The translations under genes were made by a program, and so were the position numbers. The notes under the pieces are model-generated. The model saw only the letters and a program-made list of their open reading frames with translations, did not search any database and was not told where the DNA came from. 64,000 nucleotides of DNA from Aphrophora alni. Lineage: Eukaryota; Arthropoda; Insecta; Hemiptera; Aphrophoridae. Location: assembly GCA_963513935.1 (NCBI GenBank), contig OY740772.1, positions 17,826,098 through 17,890,097 of the forward strand. The letters run 5' to 3'. Below are positions 58,620-64,000 of this stretch, one piece after another. Within the stretch, counting starts at the first letter, position 1; every line of letters begins with the position of its first letter.

Positions 58620-58795
58620 CCCAATATACACCTTTATTCAAGTATTCTTTGGATTCATCTCCCCTGTTTCATCTTTCGTCAGATCTTTCTTGACCAACTC
58701 TTGGTCTCTCCTATTCGTGAAGGTGTTAAGCGCTAGAGGTCCTCCTTATATTACGCTCTTTTGTTCTTCTTTTTAAAGGGTGATTATGACCGCAA
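58620..58795 (-). repeat. Family M copy (reverse)
   Basis: The minus strand reads GGTCATAATCACCCTTTAAA, GGACCTCTAGCGCTTAACAC, GAGACCAAGAGTTGGTCAAG, AAAGATCTGACGAAAGATGA, in M order. Confidence 0.55.
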
Positions 58796-59119
58796 GGTTT
58801 GAAACGTTAAAAATAACTTATCACCAAACGAACCCATCTTTGTCAAATATTCAACTTTTTTGCATCTTTGCACGTATAAGTCCACACCAGATTTTCATTC
58901 TTAATTTTTGCCAACACATTGAATTCCTTCCACTCATCCACAATAAGATTACACACATACATGGGCTTCGCTAGAATTTTCAAAACCGTCTGACTGTCAG
59001 TGCAAAGAAACTAACATATGTAAACAAAAGTTGCCTGCCTTGTCCTCAAGTAACATTATAAAGAAATACTCTGAAAAGTTACTTTTCAATAAACATTATA
59101 CCAAAGAAGGAAATATGCT

Positions 59120-59235
59120 CTCTGCTAAATAATATTAATTACGTATAAACATATTCAGTAGGAAAGTACTTGTATAAAGTTTCATTGAAATGCGCCGCAT
59201 TGATATTCAGGTAATAAAGGTCATAAACCAATCGC
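59120..59235 (+). repeat. Family H box 1 copy
   Basis: AAATAATATTAATTACGTAT, then GTATAAAGTTTCATTGAAAT and GCGCCGCATTGATATTCAGG. Confidence 0.6.
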
Positions 59236-59364
59236 CAAAATTCAAACACTATCTCACGGATCGCCTAAGAAGTGTTTATTGTCACTCGTAAATCAACATT
59301 GAAGAGTAAAATACAGTTAATACTGTATTTGTTTATATTCCATGTGAGGAGTTCACTATAATGC

Positions 59365-59712
59365 ATGTTTATGCACAGTTTATTGAGTCTCTGTAACAAT
59401 GATCACGTGATAAAACGTCAGACTAAAGACTAAAGAGATAGACAGCTATAGATTGTATTGACTAGAGTATAAATCAGTAACCAAATATATATACAACAGT
59501 AAATGCAACTTGTCCACTGAGATGCATATCACAGACATGGCTCCCAATTACACAGCTTAACACATTACTGATCTCGTATTGTTCATTGCTCTTTCTTATA
59601 AAACAATGGCTCATTGCAATTATAGGCTAAATGTCAAGGTTTAATGTTCTACCACGATTTGTATCGTTTAGATATTAAGTTATTCTAGCTGAGAGCTTTT
59701 AGCAGAAAATGT
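59365..59712 (+). repeat. 348-bp duplicated block (copy B)
   Basis: Partner of 49958-50305. Its right flank stays weakly related to the other copy for about 200 bp (for example CTGACTGTCTTTTTGAAG), so the whole region is a diverged duplicate with one well-conserved block. Confidence 0.9.
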
Positions 59713-61589
59713 ACATAGATCATATTACTAAGCACAAATTATGAATATACAGTTTTTTACAATCAGTTTGCCAAATTTTGTGAGCTGAATTCCTACTTCG
59801 AAATGTAAAAATAGGTATCAGTAAACATTCTTCCAATAATGCCACATTTAAATGCTCTTTGTCTGACTGTCTTTTTGAAGTAAAGTATTGAGATATTGAT
59901 ACCAACGGCGAACTTAATAACCATTTCAAAAATTGACTGACAAATGTTGGAAGACGATAAAAAGCTCTTGTGTGTGTTAATAGAATACCGTAGTTTTTGG
60001 TTATCCTTCAACATAAAACAAAATTAAATACAGATAGTTGGAATTTATGATCAAAATTTTTTGGGTAAAAGTACACATTTATTCGGAATAAAAACTCTGT
60101 TAATTTTAATTTTTTTAAATTTTCCTGAGAACTATGCATTTTTTAACGTTTATCGTGACTTATCAAAAATAAGTTTAATTTTCTCAACGTACCTGCTACT
60201 AATTGTTACTTTTGGTATTATTTTCTGAAAGCGCATAAAGTTTTGAGTAAAATATAACCATTTTAATTTTTAAAAGTAATAATTAATGTATATATTTAGT
60301 TTGAAACAAACAAAATATTTGTTTTCAGAAAAAATTCAAAAACACTATTGTCGGATTATTAGGAATAACAATTATTGTCAAATTATATCAAATTTGTGCC
60401 CTTATAAAAGTTCTTCATTTGATATAAAGGCACGTATGCTTATACTATTAAATTGTAAGAGAAAAGTAGCTTGAAATCTAAAATATACGTTGTGTTTTTA
60501 ACTGTTTTAACACGAAAATAAGCAGACCACTATTTATGTTAGGTAAAATATGTACGTCAACTTATAATTTGAGAGAACGTGTTAGCTTTAATTATTTAAT
60601 AATTGTTTTAAAATTTCTAAATACTTTTTACCTAATAAATATGATTTAGAGAATAATTTTCAAGATGGTTGTCATCAAAGGCAAAATACTTATGTAAGAA
60701 ATTACAATATTTTATGGCACACTGCAAATTAATAGAATAAATAAAACATTCTCCAAAATTTGGTTATCTACATCTTAATTCGTTTTGGAGTTATATTATA
60801 TTTTATTTTAAAAAATGAAGCAAACTGATAGACAGAAAAATAAGATGTTTGAACAATAGCTTATTGAGACGTTTTTCTTTAGTTTGATGTACAAAATCAT
60901 TCCAAAGACTTTACAGAAAAATACGTAGTGCGCGTAAGAATCGGTGCAACAGCCTCGACTTTTAATAATATAATAATAAAATATATAAAAATATACACCC
61001 ATTCTCTTGTACTACTATTCTACAAAATTGAATTGTAACAGTAATTTCTTTTCACTTGTAATTTTGAACACTGGTTTAGATCGTTATCATATTCGACTAA
61101 AATTTGAACTCAATGGGTAAAGACGAAATTAAGGAATTAGATTAATTATTCCATGGACGATTTAATTTCTTTACCCCTAACAGTAAACTGAGTTTTTGTA
61201 TAGATAGCAAAAAGTACGTTATGTTTTGTGTGCTTAGATACTATATTTTATGAAAATCTTGTAAGTCAGTTTTGGTAAAATATTATGTGTGAATTTTCGC
61301 ATAATGGGCAGCTAACCTAAAATTCTAAGTTATCGACAAAATTTTAAAGAATCCTTAAAAATATACCCACATACTAAATTCAATCAAAACTGTCCATTAG
61401 TTTGTGCTACATAAACGATAAACAGACATTATTTAAGAAAAAACACTCCTTTCTTTGCTCACGGAACCTCAAATAAAATGATATCTCTGTAAAACCCATC
61501 ATTCACTATTCAACGTATATGAGTATAAAAACAACATGTAGCTAAACGAGTTAATTCGTATGAAGAAATTTCAAGTAGATATTAGGCAA
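59713..61589. other. AT-rich tract, no supported gene
   Basis: Very AT-rich. It makes copy B of the H region about 1.4 kb longer than copy A between the 348-bp block and box 2. Confidence 0.35.
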
Positions 61590-61760
61590 TGTTGAAAGAA
61601 GAGACAAAAAGGACTGTTGATATGAACTTTGATATCCTTAGGGAGAATAACTAGAGAATTCCCAAATCTTAATGTTGGCTCCAACAGTTAACTTCCCGTC
61701 TACGTTTACAGAGTCCTTAAAATGTTTGTCTGCAATATTTAAAAAAAAAAAAAAATTATC
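61590..61760 (+). repeat. Family H box 2 copy
   Basis: TGATATCCTTAGGGAGAATA, AATCTTAATGTTGGCTCCAA, CAGTTAACTTCCCG, then an A tract. Confidence 0.6.
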
Positions 61761-62340
61761 TTTCACAAATCACTCTCTAATAGACATTAAATATATTTTG
61801 ATTCTACGAAGACAAACATTCAATAATAAATTTAAACAAACAGCAAACTGCTGACGTATTGGTAAAACAGATTTCTTACTTTTTCTAAACAATCGTCAGA
61901 TCTGGGAATTTCTAAAACTGTTTACATCATTTATCTTTACATACCCCTTAATAAACATGTTTTAACAAGAATTAATTAAAATATAAATTTTAAAAAAAAA
62001 CTGCATTAATTGAATATCAATAAACAATTTTGGTGAACAACAAAATCAGACATATGTATTTATGCTACATATGATGAAAATCTAACACAAAATTCTGAGA
62101 CTATACAAATATAGTATTAAATATGCACAGAGAAAAGGGTTAAACAAATTTACCATTAACTGGAAAAGGAAACTAAATAAAACAATTTTCTTACGTCAAA
62201 AGACATCCCTGATTTTTAAAATTAAAAATATTCTTATTTTATGAATAAACTTTATAGTTCTTACTTCCTTGACTTTATAATACATCTTTTCTTTATTATT
62301 CAAGAGAAATAAAAACAAACCGATTTTTTTTTATAACTTT

Positions 62341-62352
62341 TAGGTTAGGTTG
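62341..62352 (+). repeat. Short TTAGG run
   Basis: About two units (TTAGGTTAGG). Confidence 0.5.
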
Positions 62353-62521
62353 AAGTTCATATTATGTTACAGTTTATTCGGACATTTTTTGTGTAGGTTA
62401 AAAATAATACAAAACAATTTAAAGAGTATAACTCAACTGTTGTTATCAAGTAAAACCTTGAACACGACAAACAATAAAAGAGTCAATATAGGCTAGTTCC
62501 TAGGTCTATGTTGGAAACTAA

Positions 62522-62541
62522 TGTTAGGTTAGGTTAGGTTA
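62522..62541 (+). repeat. Interstitial (TTAGG)n, three to four units
   Basis: GTTAGGTTAGGTTAGGTTAA after TGGAAACTAAT. It is in the same strand sense as the 20.8 kb run. Confidence 0.75.
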
Positions 62542-62757
62542 AACAGGAAAAGATAATATATGGGGGGAAATTACAAACGAAAAATAAGTGATACAACATA
62601 TGTGAAACTAACGGTCAATCATATCAGCCAAATCACTGTAAATAAGCAAGTAAGGTCATTTAATACAATCTGAATTAAAAATTCCTTTACTTTAAAAATT
62701 GGTGAATGAAAATTTCTTTTGATTTACCACAAGACATGACTAATTTTATCTGTGTTT

Positions 62758-62815
62758 ACAAGTCACTTGATAACGGCTATTGATCAGTACCGTCGAAACG
62801 TTATATACTAATTTA
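62758..62815 (+). mobile_element. Penelope-type terminus fragment (family C)
   Basis: AAGTCACTTGATAACGG, a 15-base spacer, then CCGTCGAAACGTTATATAC. Plus-strand version of the motif at 5.3, 20.6 and 36.2 kb. Confidence 0.5.
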
Positions 62816-63524
62816 TATAAACATAAATAAGAGAAAAAGTTTGATAAAACAATCATAATATAAAACTACCTTATTAAAACATACAATAAAACAATTGTTT
62901 ATAAGAAATTTGTCTACACTTTATAGAATTTACTACATAAAAATATAAATTATTTTTCTCACGTATTCATCTCTAAAACATGTATTACTTCCTAGAAAAA
63001 TGTTTAAATTACAATTCAAAATTGTATGTATCAACCACAGGATAGCTATTTTTTAACAAATAAATCTATTGTTCATATTCAAGACACTTTCTTTAATACC
63101 TTATTTTCTAAACACAAAAAATGCCGCTTTAAAAAAATCTATTCATAATATGTATTTTTTCTTTCCCAAAAATACTTAAACAATTTATAGAATGTCCTGT
63201 AATTAATTTAGAATGTTCTTAGGATTTTATAAATTGCCTGTAAACATAAACACTAATATATATCCATGAATACATGTATCAAATTATTAAGATTCTAAGA
63301 TCGAATATTGTTGTTCCTCACTTGTTATTTTTATAATAAAGGATACAAGAAACATATTTTTTTAACATGGATTTTTCCATATACATTAAAAATCCTAATG
63401 AAACTTAACATAATTATTTAAGGTTATAAACGATATTTCCACACAGAGTCCACAATACAGTTTAAACTTTCACAGAATTGTCTCATCTAATTTTTTCATC
63501 TCATAGCAAATACCCTTCAGTACA

Positions 63525-63640
63525 AACTTGTTTCATTAGAAATATTAACTCATTAAAGCGGCACATATTAATGTAACTTCGCACAACTAGTTTCCTGCAC
63601 AACACATTTATAAATTATTAATATTACCCAAAGCTTATTT
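63525..63640 (-). repeat. Family H box 1 copy (reverse)
   Basis: The minus strand reads GGTAATATTAATAATTTATA, GCAGGAAACTAGTTGTGCGA, AGTTACATTAATATGTGCCG. It is the only H box found in this orientation. Confidence 0.6.
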
Positions 63641-63937
63641 CCTCCATGTGTATAATGTTATCTATTTTCAGAGAAATTATTCTTTTAGTTCTTCCATTAT
63701 ATTTTTATAAGCGACAGAGTTTATAATTGCTACCTGATACACAATGAGCTTTTTGTATAATAGCATCCAGGATACAAGGCAAAAAATTACAGCTAAGTAA
63801 GGGTGGAATGGCCTTATCCCAAACCAGAACCTAAGTAAGGACGTCCATTTTCTGTTTACGTTAACTCGACTTATTCGCCTTCAGTTTCCTGGATAGATGG
63901 CCCTCGATCCATTAGTATGACTTTTACAGAAGTTCAG

Positions 63938-63940
<3 letters not shown>

Positions 63941-63993
<53 letters not shown>
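63941..63993. repeat. (TA)n microsatellite at window end
   Basis: About 26 AT dinucleotides, ending seven bases before the window edge. Confidence 0.95.

Positions 63994-64000
<7 letters not shown>

Overview
The window is eukaryotic, AT-rich, non-coding DNA that consists almost entirely of mobile-element remains, dispersed repeats and low-complexity tracts. I see no bacterial gene organisation, no rRNA and no intact tRNA. Short (TTAGG)n runs near 20.8 kb and 62.5 kb match the arthropod telomere unit. Together with Penelope-like elements, non-LTR retrotransposon tails, a Helitron helicase fragment and MADF-like exon relics they suggest an insect or another arthropod; the species cannot be fixed from the sequence alone.

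Layout. 0-6 kb: two full copies of a 353-bp tandem repeat at the window edge, a seven-copy minisatellite of about 116 bp (2341-3143), and a cluster of the dispersed repeat (here family M) from which the minisatellite unit derives. 6-15 kb: a tRNA-like SINE head, a decayed RNase H domain, a foldback element, copies of an unnamed dispersed family (family D), and a 164-bp Penelope-type element with a 12-bp target-site duplication (TSD). 15-29 kb: more M and D copies, further Penelope-type termini with inverted arms and TSDs, one possible host terminal exon (18.9-19.1 kb), a Helitron helicase relic and a long TA microsatellite. 29-41 kb: a non-LTR 3' tail, Penelope-type inverted termini, a nested 251-bp insert with an empty site elsewhere in the window, and the only substantial ORF: a Penelope-like reverse transcriptase with a C-terminal GIY-YIG nuclease (38.8-40.6 kb). 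41-64 kb: directly repeated blocks of an unnamed long repeat (family H), four non-LTR ORF2 relics, a third Penelope-type mini-element with a 12-bp TSD, an inverted pair of MADF-like exon relics, and a closing TA microsatellite.

The theme linking much of the window is a short RNA-like signature: a TGA-containing box, a 3-6 bp hairpin, then GAAAC. It recurs in at least five sequence families, including downstream of the reverse transcriptase ORF, and resembles the hammerhead-ribozyme core reported for Penelope-like elements. Three copies of one family (about 145-224 bp, no coding capacity) are each flanked by a perfect 12-bp TSD. They look like very small non-autonomous retroelements that a Penelope-type RT/endonuclease could mobilise. 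This is the best candidate here for an under-described system.
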